A stretch of DNA of 64,000 nucleotides from Pedococcus dokdonensis (GCF_900104525.1 NZ_LT629711.1:2108001-2172000); one strand, 5' to 3'; shown: positions 28,319 through 39,836, numbered from the stretch's first letter. The notes: generated by a model not told the origin, from the sequence alone. Numbers and translations are program-made.

Positions 28319-29810
28319 CAGGAGGCCTCCTTCTCGCCGGCGCCGGTCATGGCAGCGCCGAGGTCCTCGGCGGTCACCTTGTCGGGGTCGAACTCACCGG
28401 ACAGCTTGCCGCGCAGGATGACGCGGATGGTGTCGGACAGCCCGATCAGCTCCTCGAGGTCGGCCGAGATCAACAGCACGGCGAGGCCTTCGCGCCGCGC
28501 AGCCCGGATGTGGTCCCAGATGCTCGACTGGGCGCCGACGTCGACGCCACGGGTCGGGTGGGCTGCGATGAGCACCTTGGGCGTGTGGCTCATCTCCCGA
28601 CCGATGATGAGCTTCTGCTGGTTGCCACCGGAGAGCGATCCCGCGGTGACGAAGATCGACGGGGTGCGGACGTCGTACTCCTTGACGATCCGCTCGGTGT
28701 CCGCCTTGGCGGCAGCGGCGTCGATCAGCTGGCCCTTCACGTTGGGGCGCTCGGTCTGGTGTCCGAGGATGCGGTTCTCCCAGAGCGGCGCCTCGAGCAG
28801 CAGGCCGTGGCGGTGCCGGTCCTCGGGGATGTAGCCCACCCCGGCTTCGCGGATCTCGCGGGTGTGCCAGTCGGAGATGTCGGTGTCGCCGAGGTAGACC
28901 TCGCCCGACGTGGGCTCGCGCATCCCCATGATGACCTCGACCAGCTCGGCCTGGCCGTTGCCCTCGACACCCGCGATCCCCAGCACCTCGCCGGCGTGGA
29001 TGGTCAGCGAGATGCCGTCGAGCACCGGGCGGCCGGAGCCACCCCGAGCACCAGGTCGTCGACCTTGAGCAGCACGCGGTCGGTGACCGTCGACTCCTCG
29101 GTGGTCGGGGACGGCAGCTCGGAGCCGACCATCAGCTCGGCGAGCTGGCGGGCGTTGACGGACTTCGGGTCGACCGTGTCGATCGTGGTGCCGCGGCGGA
29201 TCACCGTGATCGAGTCGGCGACCTTGAGCACCTCGTCAAGCTTGTGCGAGATGAAGAGCACGGTGAGGCCCTCGTCCTTGAGCTCGGCGAGCTGGTCGAA
29301 CAGCTCGTCGACCTCCTGCGGCACGAGGACGGCGGTGGGCTCGTCGAGGATCAGCGTCTTGGCGCCCCGGTAGAGGACCTTGAGGATCTCGATCCGCTGG
29401 CGCGCCCCGACCCCGAGGTCGGCGACCAGCGCGTCCGGGTCGATGTCGAGCTTGTAGGCGTCGGAGATGCGCCGGATCTCGGCTCGCGCCGCGTCGCCGA
29501 TGCCGTGCAGCTTCTCTGCCCCCAGCACGACGTTCTCGACCACCGTGAGGTTGTCGGCCAGCATGAAGTGCTGGAACACCATCCCGATGCCGGCCGCGAT
29601 CGCGTCGGACGGCGAGTGCAGGTTGACGGCCTTGCCGTCGACCTTGATCGTCCCCTCGTCGGGGCGCTGCACGCCATACAGGATCTTCATCAGGGTGGAC
29701 TTGCCGGCGCCGTTCTCACCGACGATCGCGTGGACCGTGCCACGACGCACCGAGAAGGTGATGTCCTTGTTGGCGACCACACCCGGGAACCGCTTGGTGA
29801 TCCCCTCCAC
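28318..29810 (-). pseudogene. Nucleoside ABC transporter ATPase, two domains split by a -1 frameshift
   Basis: Two frames together make one complete ATPase of about 500 residues with two nucleotide-binding domains, as in NupA/YufO. First half (29810 down to about 29046): Walker A GENGAGKST, Q-loop VFQHFML, Walker B LILDEPTAVL. Its ABC signature reads LGVGARQRIEI. Second half (about 29041 to 28318): degenerate Walker A GVEGNGQAEL, signature LSGGNQQKL, AAHPTRGVD. The frames join if the four-C run at 29042-29045 had five; LVLG then continues GGSGRPVLDGIS. All other importer genes are intact, so a sequencing undercall is at least as likely as a real mutation. GTG 29810 is the usable start. Confidence 0.8.
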
Positions 29811-29985
29811 CTCGACGGCTGGGGCACCCCCTTGGGCAGTGGGCTGCGTCAGCGGTGGGGAGGCAGTGATGGCTCACACTCCTGGTCCGGGCCCGCGACG
29901 TCGCGGGCGGGGCGCATTTCGGGACGCTTCCGGCACGGGTCGCGGCACCGGGAAGCGGTCGTTCGGGCGGGTCGATCAGGGAAGC

Positions 29986-30027
29986 ACACGGCCCGGGTCA
30001 GACGCTACCGCGCCGCCCGGGCCGTGT
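29986..30027 (-). terminator. Hairpin between the binding-protein gene and the ATPase gene
   Basis: Perfect 12-bp stem (ACACGGCCCGGG and complement) around an 18-nt loop, 16 bp after the lipoprotein stop. Such intergenic hairpins usually lower read-through or protect the upstream mRNA so the binding protein is made in excess over the membrane parts. The rest of the gap (29811-29985) shows no gene. Confidence 0.7.
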
Positions 30028-30043
30028 ACGACCATCATCGTGA

Positions 30044-31099
30044 TCAGGGGGTGGTGGGCACCTTGATCTCGCCGGCGATGATCTTGGCCTTGTAGTCGTC
30101 GAGCTTGGCCTTGATGTCGTCGACCTGACCACCGGTCGTGGAGTAGTCCACACCGCCGGCCTTGAGGTCGTAGACGTTGTTGCCGGTCTTCTCCTGGCCG
30201 TCAGCGGCCGACTTGATGAAGTCGTACACCGCGACGTCGACCTTCTTGATCATCGAGGTCATGATGACCGAGCGGACGTCCTCGGGGGCGGTGAGGGCCT
30301 GGTCCGAGTCGACGCCGATGGCGAGCTTGCCGGCAGCCTTGGCCGCCGTGAAGACGCCACCACCGGAACCACCGGCAGCGTGGTAGACGATGTCGGCGCC
30401 CTTGTCGTACATGCCCTGCGCCGCGGTCTTGCCCTTGGCCGGGTCACCGAAGCCGCTGAAGTCCGGCGGCTGGGTGAGGTACTGGGAGTCGATCTTGATC
30501 GACGGGTTGACCGCCTTCGCACCGGCGATGTAGCCAGCCTCGAACTTCTTGATCAGCGGGACGTTCACGCCACCGACGAAGCCGATGTGGCCCGACTTCG
30601 ACTTGAGCGCGGCCGCCGCACCGACGAGGAACGAGCCCTCGTTCTCGGCGAACGTGATCTGGTCGACGTTGGCGCCCTTGGAGTCGTCCGACGCGTCGTC
30701 GACGATCGCGAAGTGCACGTCGGGGTTGTCCTTGGCAGCCTTGCCCACCGAGGCGGCGTAGGCGAAGCCGACCGCGACGACGTGCGTGTAGCCGGCGTCG
30801 ACGAGCTGCTGGAGACGCTCCTCGCGGGCGGCCTCGTTCTCACCGTTGACCGCGGCAGCTTCCTTGGTCTCCACGCCGAGCTCGGTCTTGGCCTTGTCGA
30901 GGCCCGCGGCAGCGGCGTCGTTGAACGACTGGTCGCCACGACCACCGACGTCGTAGGCCATGCCGACCTTGATCGAGGCCTTCTTGGTCGTGCTCGAGCT
31001 GGAACCGCTGGTCCCCGGGTCGTCGCCCGAGTCACCACATGCGGCAAGGCTCAGTGCTGCCACTGACACCACCGCTGCAACCTTCATCGTGTGACGCAA
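30044..31099 (-). CDS. BMP-family nucleoside-binding lipoprotein
   Basis: 351 residues. A lipoprotein signal peptide with lipobox LSLAAC (Cys21) and a Ser/Thr/Gly linker precede a BMP/PnrA domain: KVGMAYDVGGRGDQSFNDAAAAGLDKAK, DNPDVHFAIVDDASDD, FAENEGSFLVGAAAAL, GHIGFVGGVNVPLIKKFEAGYIAGA and AAGGSGGGVFTAAKAAGKLAIGVDSDQ. These capture purine or pyrimidine nucleosides outside the cell. TTG 31099 is preferred over ATG 31087 because AGGAG lies 6 nt before it. First gene of the importer operon. Confidence 0.93.
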   Translation of the reverse strand: MRHTMKVAAVVSVAALSLAACGDSGDDPGTSGSSSSTTKKASIKVGMAYDVGGRGDQSFNDAAAAGLDKAKTELGVETKEAAAVNGENEAAREERLQQLVDAGYTHVVAVGFAYAASVGKAAKDNPDVHFAIVDDASDDSKGANVDQITFAENEGSFLVGAAAALKSKSGHIGFVGGVNVPLIKKFEAGYIAGAKAVNPSIKIDSQYLTQPPDFSGFGDPAKGKTAAQGMYDKGADIVYHAAGGSGGGVFTAAKAAGKLAIGVDSDQALTAPEDVRSVIMTSMIKKVDVAVYDFIKSAADGQEKTGNNVYDLKAGGVDYSTTGGQVDDIKAKLDDYKAKIIAGEIKVPTTP

Positions 31100-31253
31100 G
31101 GCTGTCTCCTGTTCTTTGGTAAAAATCGCTTCATGGAAAAGCAAAGGGGCGCTCTGATGCGCCGCTAGGCGGAGAGGATAGCCCGACGCTCCGCGTGGTT
31201 CGTCGGCCTTGGGCCAGTTGGGTCACAAACCGTTACCGATCCGCGACTGTCCC

Positions 31254-32468
31254 TCAGCCAGCCGTACCGGGCGTGTCCCGGGTCTTGACGACTCCGGCCA
31301 CGACCGCACCGGCGAGCAGCCGGGCACCCTGCACGACGGACCCCTCGTCCACGACCAGGTCGCCCTGGTGCAGGTCGTAGGTCGACCCTCCCGGCGTGCG
31401 GGTGCCGAGGCGGGCCATCGCTCCCGGCACCTGGCGCAGGTACCAGGCGAAGTCCTCGCCACCCAGTGACTGCGGCGTGCCCACCGCGGTGAGCCCGGTG
31501 CCGTCGGCCGCGGCGCGGAACACCTCGATCGCCTCCGGGTCGTTGACCACCGGCGGCACCCCCTGGACGTGCTCGAGGACGGCCGTCACGGCATACGGGG
31601 CGACGACGTGCTCGACCGCCTCCGCGAGGAGCGGTCCGATCGTGGTCCAGGCGGTCGCGTCGAGCATCCGGAGCGTGCCGGCGGCGACGCCGCTCGACGG
31701 GATCACGTTGGCCGCCTGGCCGGCGTGCACCTCGCCCCAGACCAGCGCGAACGCGGTGCGGGGGTCGAGCCGGCGCGACAGCACGGCGGGCAGCTCGGTG
31801 ACCACCTTGCCGAGCGCGAAGGTGAGGTCCTCGGTCAGGTGCGGGCGCGAGGTGTGCCCCCCGCGTCCGCTCAGGTGGACGGTGACGCGGTCGGCCGCGG
31901 CGGTGATGGCTCCGTCACGCAGACCGACGCTGCCGACGTCGAGGCTGGGGTCGCAGTGCACCGCGAAGATGGCGTCGACCCCGTCGAGCGCACCCTCCGC
32001 GAGCAGGTCCACGGCACCACCGGGGATGACCTCCTCGGCCGGCTGGAACAGCAGCCGCACGCCGATGCCCCGCTCGCGCAGCGCGTCCTCGTGGACCTTG
32101 AGCGCGAGCCCCGCCCCGAGCATCGCGGCGACGTGCACGTCGTGCCCGCAGGCGTGGCAGATGCCCTCGGTGGTCGAGGCCCACGGCAGGTGGGTCCGCT
32201 CCCCCACCGGCAGCGCGTCGAGGTCGGCGCGCAGGGCCACCCGGTAGGCCGGCTGCTCGGCGCCCAGGTCGGCGACCAGGCCGCTGACCGGCAGGGTGCG
32301 GTGCGCGATCCCGGCGTCGGCGAGCCGACGGGCCACCTGGGCGGTCGTGCGGATCTCGCCGCGGGACAGCTCGGGATGGGCGTGCAGGTCGTGCTGCAGG
32401 TCGAGGAGCTCGGGGGCGAGGGAGTCGATGGTGGCGCAGAGTGCGCCCATCAGGAGATGGTCTGTCAT
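31254..32468 (-). CDS. M20-family amidohydrolase
   Basis: 404 residues of the M20D (hippurate / N-acyl-amino-acid hydrolase) type. Metal-site segments ALRADLDALPV, CHACGHDVHVAAMLGAG and LLFQPAEEVIPGGA are present, with a dimerisation insert containing VTVHLSGRGGHTSRPH, and a C-terminal LGGEDFAWYL. It would cleave an acyl or aminoacyl amide in the cytosol; the natural substrate is open. ATG 32468 begins the domain; GTG 32480 is an alternative start. Mycobacteria carry amiA1/amiB1 of this family at the comparable place. Confidence 0.9.
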   Translation of the reverse strand: MTDHLLMGALCATIDSLAPELLDLQHDLHAHPELSRGEIRTTAQVARRLADAGIAHRTLPVSGLVADLGAEQPAYRVALRADLDALPVGERTHLPWASTTEGICHACGHDVHVAAMLGAGLALKVHEDALRERGIGVRLLFQPAEEVIPGGAVDLLAEGALDGVDAIFAVHCDPSLDVGSVGLRDGAITAAADRVTVHLSGRGGHTSRPHLTEDLTFALGKVVTELPAVLSRRLDPRTAFALVWGEVHAGQAANVIPSSGVAAGTLRMLDATAWTTIGPLLAEAVEHVVAPYAVTAVLEHVQGVPPVVNDPEAIEVFRAAADGTGLTAVGTPQSLGGEDFAWYLRQVPGAMARLGTRTPGGSTYDLHQGDLVVDEGSVVQGARLLAGAVVAGVVKTRDTPGTAG

Positions 32469-32496
32469 GTCAGCGCGCACTCTACTCGCGGCGGGC

Positions 32497-32558
32497 GCGG
32501 CTCCCGGCAGGACCAGGCCGCGGCTCCCGGCAGGACCAGGCCGCGGCTCCCGGCAGGA

Positions 32559-32559
<1 letters not shown>
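32497..32559. repeat. 23-bp tandem repeat, 2.7 copies
   Basis: Two identical copies of GCGGCTCCCGGCAGG plus ACCAGGCC (32497-32519, 32520-32542) and a third partial copy to 32559 fill the gap between the mutase stop and the amidohydrolase start. The last copy runs into the mutase TAG stop codon. Confidence 0.85.
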
Positions 32560-34154
<1,595 letters not shown>

Positions 34155-34161
34155 GCCGCCC

Positions 34162-34167
34162 ACGATA
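34162..34167 (-). promoter_or_regulatory. -10 box (TATCGT) for leaderless mutase gene
   Basis: TATCGT on the minus strand ends 7 nt before ATG 34154. GGGCGG follows it but is too close to the start for a normal leader. Confidence 0.5.
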
Positions 34168-34233
34168 GTGAGCCGGTATGCCGCGTGGTCACCGCTCGTG
34201 GCCCACCTCACCGTGGGCTGCATCACCCCCGGC

Positions 34234-34716
34234 TCAGTGGCCGAGCTCGGCGCGGCGCTTGTCCCAGCGGTCGGAGAGCTGCTGCATCTCCTCGGTGACG
34301 AACTCGAGGAACGCGACGCTGAGGGCCAGCCGGTCGCCGGCCTGGGTGCCCGCGCCGCCGACCTGGTCGACGCCGTCGCGCAGCGTCTCGGTGAGCGGGG
34401 TGTAGATGGTGGCGGAGTTGATCATCACGTCGTGCCAGGCGTCGTCGGCGACCACGTGCACGTCGCGCCGGGTGCCCGGTTCGCGCTCCCGGTGGATCAT
34501 CCGCAACTGCTCCAGCGAGCGCACCGCCCCCGAGACCGAGGCGGGGCTGACCGTCAGCACCTCACCGATCTCCGCCGCCGTCATCCGCCCGTCCTCGTCG
34601 GCCAGCAGGGCCGCGAAGACCCTGGCCGGCAACCGCTGCATCCCGGCAGCGGTGAGGGCGGAGCCGAACCGCTCGACGAAGCGCGCGGGGTCCGCGGCGG
34701 CGGGGGTGGGGGTCAT
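34234..34716 (-). CDS. MarR/GbsR-type regulator
   Basis: 160 residues with a winged helix-turn-helix: [61 protein letters not shown], then a helical tail for dimerisation. It is divergent from an ABC-exporter operon across a 53-bp gap holding a palindrome, the usual design of an autoregulated efflux repressor. ATG 34716 lies 6 nt after its -10 box. Confidence 0.9.
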   Translation of the reverse strand: MTPTPAAADPARFVERFGSALTAAGMQRLPARVFAALLADEDGRMTAAEIGEVLTVSPASVSGAVRSLEQLRMIHREREPGTRRDVHVVADDAWHDVMINSATIYTPLTETLRDGVDQVGGAGTQAGDRLALSVAFLEFVTEEMQQLSDRWDKRRAELGH

Positions 34717-34720
34717 GAGG

Positions 34721-34762
34721 ACAGTTTAGATCATTCAGAGATTTCTGAAAACAGTGTAGAGT
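34721..34762. promoter_or_regulatory. Divergent leaderless promoters and MarR-type operator
   Basis: A 16-bp palindrome TTCAGAGATTTCTGAA (34734-34749) lies between two -10 boxes: TAAACT on the minus strand (34728-34723) and TAGAGT on the plus strand (34757-34762). They end 6 and 7 nt before the two start codons. Direct repeats ACAGTTTAGA (34721-34730) and ACAGTGTAGA (34751-34760) sit 30 bp apart. The spot is strikingly AT-rich for this genome. Binding by the adjacent MarR protein would block both promoters. Confidence 0.7.
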
Positions 34763-34769
34763 TGGGCTC

Positions 34770-35717
34770 ATGGCTCCTGTCATCGAGGCCGTCGGCCTCA
34801 CCAAGACGTTCGGCTCCACCACCGCCCTCGACGGCCTCGACCTGACCGTCCACGAGGGTGAGGTGCACGGCTTCCTCGGCCCCAACGGCGCCGGGAAGTC
34901 CACCACCATCCGCGTCCTCCTCGGACTCCTGCGCGCCGACGCCGGGACGGTCCGGCTGCTCGACCGTGACCCCTGGGCGGACGCCACCGAGCTGCACCGC
35001 CGGCTCGCCTACGTGCCCGGCGACGTCGTCCTCTGGCCGAACCTAACCGGCGGTGAGGTCATCGACCTGCTCGGCCGGCTGCGCGGCGGGGTCTCCGAGG
35101 GCCGGCGCGCCGAGCTGCTCGAGGCGTTCGAGCTCGACCCGACCAAGAAGGGCCGGTCCTACTCCAAGGGCAACCGGCAGAAGGTCGCGCTCGTCGCGGC
35201 GTTCGCGTCCGACGTGCCACTGCTCGTCCTCGACGAACCCACGTCGGGACTCGACCCCCTGATGGAGAAGGTCTTCCAGGAGCACCTGGCCCGGGTCCGC
35301 GACGAGGGGCGCACCGTCCTGCTCTCCAGCCACATCCTGTCCGAGGTCGAGACCGCAGCCGACCGGGTCAGCATCGTGCGCGCCGGACGCGTGGTGGACT
35401 CCGGGTCACTGGCCGACCTGCGGCACCTGACCCGCACCAGCATCACCGCGACCCTCGCCCGCCCGGTGTCCGACACCGAAGCGGGCCGCTGGCCCGGCGT
35501 CGAGTCGGCGCGCCAGGACCGCGAGCGCCTCGTCCTCTCGGTCGGGACCAGCTCGGTCGGCGACGTGCTCCAGCGGCTCGGCGGGCACGGCATCCAGGCG
35601 CTCACCTGCCAGCCACCGACTCTCGAGGAGCTGTTCCTCTCGCAGTACCGCGACGACCTGGGCACTGCCGCGGGCAACGGCGCCGGGGCCGGCGCCAAGG
35701 AAGAGGTGTCGGCGTGA
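34770..35717 (+). CDS. ABC exporter ATPase
   Basis: 315 residues: Walker [11 protein letters not shown] (about 41-50), Q-loop [13 protein letters not shown], a divergent signature [12 protein letters not shown] in place of LSGGQ, Walker [14 protein letters not shown] and H-loop [10 protein letters not shown]. An accessory C-terminal domain (about 215-315) is typical of drug/antibiotic exporter ATPases. It is coupled to the permease gene by a 4-bp overlap and probably repressed by the divergent MarR protein. Confidence 0.93.
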   Translation: MAPVIEAVGLTKTFGSTTALDGLDLTVHEGEVHGFLGPNGAGKSTTIRVLLGLLRADAGTVRLLDRDPWADATELHRRLAYVPGDVVLWPNLTGGEVIDLLGRLRGGVSEGRRAELLEAFELDPTKKGRSYSKGNRQKVALVAAFASDVPLLVLDEPTSGLDPLMEKVFQEHLARVRDEGRTVLLSSHILSEVETAADRVSIVRAGRVVDSGSLADLRHLTRTSITATLARPVSDTEAGRWPGVESARQDRERLVLSVGTSSVGDVLQRLGGHGIQALTCQPPTLEELFLSQYRDDLGTAAGNGAGAGAKEEVSA

Positions 35718-37303
35718 GCGACAGCTTCGCCGGCGCCGGTGCGCTGTTGCGGCTGGCGTGGCGCCGGGACCGCTGGATCGTCGTCGCGAGCGTGCTGGCC
35801 CTGGTGGCCACCGCCTACGGCTCGATGGCAGCCACCCTCGACCTCTACCCGACCGACGCCGCGGCCGCTGGTGGTGCCGCGGCGATGGTCGACAACCCGT
35901 CGCTCACTGCGCTGTACGGGCCGCTCCCCTCTGCCACCGCCGCCGGTATCGGCGTGCTCAAGACCGTCATGATGGGCAGTCTCGCCACGGCCTTCCTCGC
36001 CTTCGCGCTGGTCCGTCGGCACACCCGCAGCGAGGAGGAGGACGGCCGCCTCGAGCTGGTCGCCGCCGGCGTCGTCGGTCGTCGGGCTCCGCTCGCCGCG
36101 GCCGTCGCGCTCGCGACCCTCACCGTGCTCGCCACCGGTCTGCTCTCGGCGCTGAGCCTGCTGGGGACCGGTGTCGACGCCACGGGGTCGTTCGCACTCG
36201 GGGCCGTCGAGGTGGTCGCCGGCCTGGTCATGATCGGTGTGACCGCCGTGGCCGTGCAGCTCACCTCCACCACGCGAGGTGCCGGAGGCATCGCGGTCGG
36301 GGCGCTCGGGCTGGCCTTCGTGGTGCGCGCCACCGCCGACACCAGCAGCGGTGGTTCGGGGCTGGTCTGGTTGTCGTTCCTGGGCTGGGCCGAGCAGGTC
36401 AGCCCGTTCGGCGCGAACCGGTTGTGGCTGGTGTTTCCCGCCCTCGTCGCCACCGCCGGGCTGCTCCTGGTCGCCGACGCGCTGCTGCACCGGCGCGACC
36501 TCGGCTCCGGTCTCTGGGCGGCGCGTCCCGGGCCGAGTCGGGCCCGGCCGGCGCTGCGGTCACCGCTCGGGTTGGCGTGGCGGCTCCAGCGGGGCACCTT
36601 GCTCGGCTGGACGATCGGGTATGCCGTCCTGGGCCTCGTCGTCGGCAACATCGCCTCCTCGGTCGACCAGATCGCCGACAGCCCGTCCGTCGAGGAGATG
36701 CTGCGCAAGATGAGTGGTGGGCAGGGTTCCCTGCTGGACGCCTTCTTCGGGACCGAGCTGCGCTTCCTCGCGATCGGCGCCGCCGCCTACGGCATCGCCA
36801 CCGCGCTCCGGCTGCGCTCCGAGGAGAACGCAGCGCGCGCCGAGGTCGTCCTGGCCACCCCGGTCAGCCGGTGGCGCTGGCTCGGCAGCCACCTCGTCAT
36901 CGCCGCCGCCGGGTCGGTCTGGCTGCTCGCCGTGGTGGGCGTCGCCGCGGGCCTGGCGGCCGGTGCGGTGAGCGGCACCGGGGTGTCCGAGCTGCTGCCC
37001 GCGGCGCTGGCCACGGCTCCGGCGGTGCTGGTCTGCGTCGGCCTGACGGTGCTGCTCTTCGGGCTGCTGCCGCGGATGTCGACGGCGGCGTGGGGACTGC
37101 TGGCGTTGTTCGTGCTGCTCGGCGAGTTCGGCGCACTGTTGTCGCTGCCCGACTGGGCCCTGGGACTGTCGCCGTTCGACCACCTCGGCAGCCTCCCCGG
37201 CGGCGACGCCAATCCGGCCGGGCTCGCGGGCCTGCTGGCAGTCGCGGTGGCAGTCACGGCGGTCGGAGCCACCGCCTTCCGCCGCCGCGACCTCGCCACC
37301 TGA
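35714..37303 (+). CDS. ABC-2 type exporter permease
   Basis: 529 residues with about twelve hydrophobic segments in two similar halves ([21 protein letters not shown] near 10; [23 protein letters not shown] near 285). It resembles the large one-chain permeases of polyketide/antibiotic exporters. GTG 35714 overlaps the ATPase stop (GTGA). Substrate unknown; a toxic lipophilic compound is likely from the MarR context. The gene is followed by a nested-palindrome element before a convergent gene. Confidence 0.9.
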   Translation: MSDSFAGAGALLRLAWRRDRWIVVASVLALVATAYGSMAATLDLYPTDAAAAGGAAAMVDNPSLTALYGPLPSATAAGIGVLKTVMMGSLATAFLAFALVRRHTRSEEEDGRLELVAAGVVGRRAPLAAAVALATLTVLATGLLSALSLLGTGVDATGSFALGAVEVVAGLVMIGVTAVAVQLTSTTRGAGGIAVGALGLAFVVRATADTSSGGSGLVWLSFLGWAEQVSPFGANRLWLVFPALVATAGLLLVADALLHRRDLGSGLWAARPGPSRARPALRSPLGLAWRLQRGTLLGWTIGYAVLGLVVGNIASSVDQIADSPSVEEMLRKMSGGQGSLLDAFFGTELRFLAIGAAAYGIATALRLRSEENAARAEVVLATPVSRWRWLGSHLVIAAAGSVWLLAVVGVAAGLAAGAVSGTGVSELLPAALATAPAVLVCVGLTVLLFGLLPRMSTAAWGLLALFVLLGEFGALLSLPDWALGLSPFDHLGSLPGGDANPAGLAGLLAVAVAVTAVGATAFRRRDLAT

Positions 37304-37330
37304 CCCGACCGACCAGCCCAGCCCCCCCGA

Positions 37331-37423
37331 CGCAGGAACCTTTGCTATCAAAGGTTCCTGCGTGACGGACAGGTTGCAACCTGTCCGCGAACCGGTTTCC
37401 TTTGCTAGCAAAGGTTCGTGCAG
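37331..37423. repeat. 93-bp nested-palindrome element, copy 1
   Basis: Three hairpins in a row. Left: 15-bp perfect stem with a 4-nt loop (37330-37363). Centre: a perfect palindrome around GGACAGGTTGCAACCTGTCC (37366-37387). Right: CCTTTGCTAGCAAAGG (37399-37414). The right end reads AAAGGTTCGTGCAG. It aligns without gaps to copy 2 at 58355-58447 (83 of 93 identical by eye). It sits in the 132-bp gap between convergent genes and could act as a bidirectional terminator or a mobile palindromic repeat. Confidence 0.85.
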
Positions 37424-37435
37424 CCAGCGCGGGGG

Positions 37436-38560
37436 TCAGAGGAGGTCGGTGCGGCCCTCGGACTTGAGCAGGTCGACGACGGCCTTGACGTCCTGGGCCC
37501 GGTCCCGTGAGACGACCAGGAGCGCGTCGGGCGTGTCGACCACGACCACGTCGTCGAGCCCGACCACCGCGACCACCCGCCCGTCGCGGTCCCCCGACGG
37601 CACGACGACCCCGGTCGCGTCGACCACCCGCACGCTGGAGGCGTCGCCCAGGACCCGCACCCCCGGCATACCCGAGGCGTCGGGGAGGAGGGCACCGAGC
37701 GAGCTGAAGTCGCCCACGTCGTCCCAGCCGAAGCCACCCGGCACCACCGCGACCCGCCCCTCGGCGGCCGCGGGTTCGGCCACTGCGTGGTCGATGGCGA
37801 TCTTCTCGAGCCCGGGCCAGACCTGTTCGAGCCGCGACGGGTCGGCGGCGAGCGCCCGCACCCCGGCTGCGAGCTCCGGGTGCCACTGCGCGAGCAGGTC
37901 GAGCAGCACCGTCGCCCGGACCACGAACATCCCCGCGTTCCACCGGAACCGGCCCGTCGCGAGATAGGCCTCGGCCCGGGAGCGGTCCGGCTTCTCCACG
38001 AACTGACGCACTGCGTGGGCGGGGCCCTCCCCCAGTGGCTCGCCCAGCTCGATGTAGCCGAACCCGGTCGCGGGACCGGTCGGCTCGATGCCGATGGTGA
38101 CGACATACCCCTGCTCGGCAGCAGCCACCGCGTCGGTGACGCAGGCGCGGAAGGCGTCCTCGTCCGCGATCACGTGGTCCGCGGCGAAGGACCCCAGCAC
38201 GGCGGAGGGGTCACGCGCCTCCAGGACCGCGGCGGCCCAGCCGATCGCGGCCATCGAGTCGCGCGGCGCCGGCTCGGCGAGCAGCTGGTCGGCCGGCAGG
38301 TCGGGGAGCTGGGCGGCGACGGCCGCGCGGTGGGCGGCGCCCGTCACGACGAGCACCTGCGACCCGGTCAGCGGCGTCAGCCGGTCCCAGGTCGCCTGCA
38401 GCAACGAGCGCCCGGTGCCGGTCAGGTCGTGCAGGAACTTCGGCGACGAGGCCCGCGACACCGGCCACAGCCTGGTGCCCGCCCCACCGGCCGGGACCAC
38501 CGCCCAGAAATGGCTGTCGCCCGTCACCGTCTCGTCGGCTGCTGCGTGACCTGCTGACAT
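37436..38560 (-). CDS. manC: Mannose-1-phosphate guanylyltransferase
   Basis: 374 residues. It makes GDP-mannose from GTP and mannose-1-phosphate. The nucleotide-binding VPAGGAGTRLWPVSRASSPKF, AADHVI, GYIELGEP, FVEKPD and WNAGMFVVRA motifs are complete, and a left-handed-helix-like C-terminal part is present. The isomerase half of bifunctional ManC proteins is absent, as usual in actinobacteria. A glycosyltransferase gene is divergent from it, consistent with mannosylated envelope glycans. Confidence 0.92.
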   Translation of the reverse strand: MSAGHAAADETVTGDSHFWAVVPAGGAGTRLWPVSRASSPKFLHDLTGTGRSLLQATWDRLTPLTGSQVLVVTGAAHRAAVAAQLPDLPADQLLAEPAPRDSMAAIGWAAAVLEARDPSAVLGSFAADHVIADEDAFRACVTDAVAAAEQGYVVTIGIEPTGPATGFGYIELGEPLGEGPAHAVRQFVEKPDRSRAEAYLATGRFRWNAGMFVVRATVLLDLLAQWHPELAAGVRALAADPSRLEQVWPGLEKIAIDHAVAEPAAAEGRVAVVPGGFGWDDVGDFSSLGALLPDASGMPGVRVLGDASSVRVVDATGVVVPSGDRDGRVVAVVGLDDVVVVDTPDALLVVSRDRAQDVKAVVDLLKSEGRTDLL

Positions 38561-38567
38561 GGCCGGA

Positions 38568-38573
38568 ACGCTA
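38568..38573 (-). promoter_or_regulatory. -10 box (TAGCGT) for leaderless manC
   Basis: TAGCGT on the minus strand ends 7 nt before ATG 38560 with no ribosome site between. Confidence 0.55.
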
Positions 38574-38660
38574 GCCCACCCACCAGCCGGTCACCCGCCG
38601 CTCACCTGACACACCCCTGGCCGTGGCCGTCTCCTCACCGGCGGTGCGGACGCTGGAGTC

Positions 38661-39836
38661 GTGCGAGTCGCCATCGTGACCGAGTCCTTCCTGCCCTACC
38701 TGAACGGCGTGACCACGAGCGTCTGCCGGGTGGTGGAGTGCCTGCGCGACGGCGGCCACGAGGTGGTCGTCATCGCGCCGCGGCCGGCGCCCACGTCCTA
38801 CGCCGGGTATGCCGTGCACGGCCTCGCGTCCGTGCCCGTCCGCCAGTTCCCGGTGGGGCTCCCGCTGGGTGGCGAGGTGGAGTCGCTGTTGGCCGACTTC
38901 CGCCCCGACGTGGTGCACGTCGCCTCGCCCTTCGTCCTGGGGGCCAGTGCCCTGTCGGCAGCCGACCGCCTCGACCTCCCGACGGTGGCGGTCTACCAGA
39001 CCGACATGCCCAGCTACCTGCGCCAGCACGGCCGGGGTGCGGTGGGGCGCGGCGCGGCGAGGGCCGCGTGGCGGTGGATCAGGCGGATGCACGAGCTGGC
39101 CGACCTGACCCTCGCGCCGTCGTCGGCGACGCTGGCCGAGCTGCGAGCCCACGGCGTGCCCCGCACCGCGTTGTGGGCGCGCGGCGTCGACGCCGTCCAG
39201 TTCCACCCGGGGTGGCGGCTCGACGCCGGCACGGCCGCCCTGCGCCGGTCGCTCGCCCCCGACGGCCAGCTGCTCGTCGGCTACGTGGGACGCCTGGCCC
39301 TCGAGAAGGAGCTGCACCGGCTCGCGGGGCTCACGGGTCTGGCGGGGCTGCGGGTGGTGCTGGTCGGCGACGGTCCCACCCGCGAGCCGGACGCGGCCCT
39401 CCTCGCGGCGGCCGGGGTCGACGCCGTCTTCCTGGGACGGCGCGAGGGCGACGACCTCGCGAGGGCGTATGCCGCCGTCGACCTCTTCGTGCACCCCGGG
39501 ACCCGCGAGACGTTCGGCCAGACCCTCCAGGAGGCGGCCGCCACCGGGCTCCCGGTCGTGGCACCGGCCCGCGGCGGACCGCTCGACCTGGTCGACCACT
39601 CCCGCACCGGCCTGCTCTTCGACCCCGACGACCCCGGTTCGCTGCGCGAGGCCGTGGTCCACCTGGCCGGCGACGGCGTGAAGCGCCGGGCGATGGGCGC
39701 GGCCGGGCGGGCCGGGGTCGAGGGCCGTTCCTGGGCTGCGCTCACCGGGCAGCTGCTCGGCCACTACGACATCGCGAGGGCGACCCACGGGTCCCGCCCG
39801 TCCCTGCCCGACGGCGAGCGCGAACACGTGGGGTGA
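38661..39836 (+). CDS. GT4-family glycosyltransferase (mannosyltransferase-like)
   Basis: 391 residues, GT-B fold: MRVAIVTESFLPYLNGVTTSVCRVVECLRDGGHEV at the N-terminus, VYQTDMPSYLRQHG, VDAVQFHP, VGYVGRLALEKELHRLAGL and the donor-site FVHPGTRETFGQTLQEAAATGLPVVAP. The TDMPSY segment is seen in the PimB/MgtA group that moves mannose from GDP-mannose to membrane lipids. The divergent GDP-mannose synthesis gene supports this, but the acceptor is inferred. GTG start; 100-bp gap to manC. Confidence 0.88.
   Translation: MRVAIVTESFLPYLNGVTTSVCRVVECLRDGGHEVVVIAPRPAPTSYAGYAVHGLASVPVRQFPVGLPLGGEVESLLADFRPDVVHVASPFVLGASALSAADRLDLPTVAVYQTDMPSYLRQHGRGAVGRGAARAAWRWIRRMHELADLTLAPSSATLAELRAHGVPRTALWARGVDAVQFHPGWRLDAGTAALRRSLAPDGQLLVGYVGRLALEKELHRLAGLTGLAGLRVVLVGDGPTREPDAALLAAAGVDAVFLGRREGDDLARAYAAVDLFVHPGTRETFGQTLQEAAATGLPVVAPARGGPLDLVDHSRTGLLFDPDDPGSLREAVVHLAGDGVKRRAMGAAGRAGVEGRSWAALTGQLLGHYDIARATHGSRPSLPDGEREHVG

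Noticed and set aside
37304..37435. Small ORFs crossing the 93-bp element (e.g. from 37362)
   Set aside because: They are read through palindromes into antisense of manC and have no independent support.
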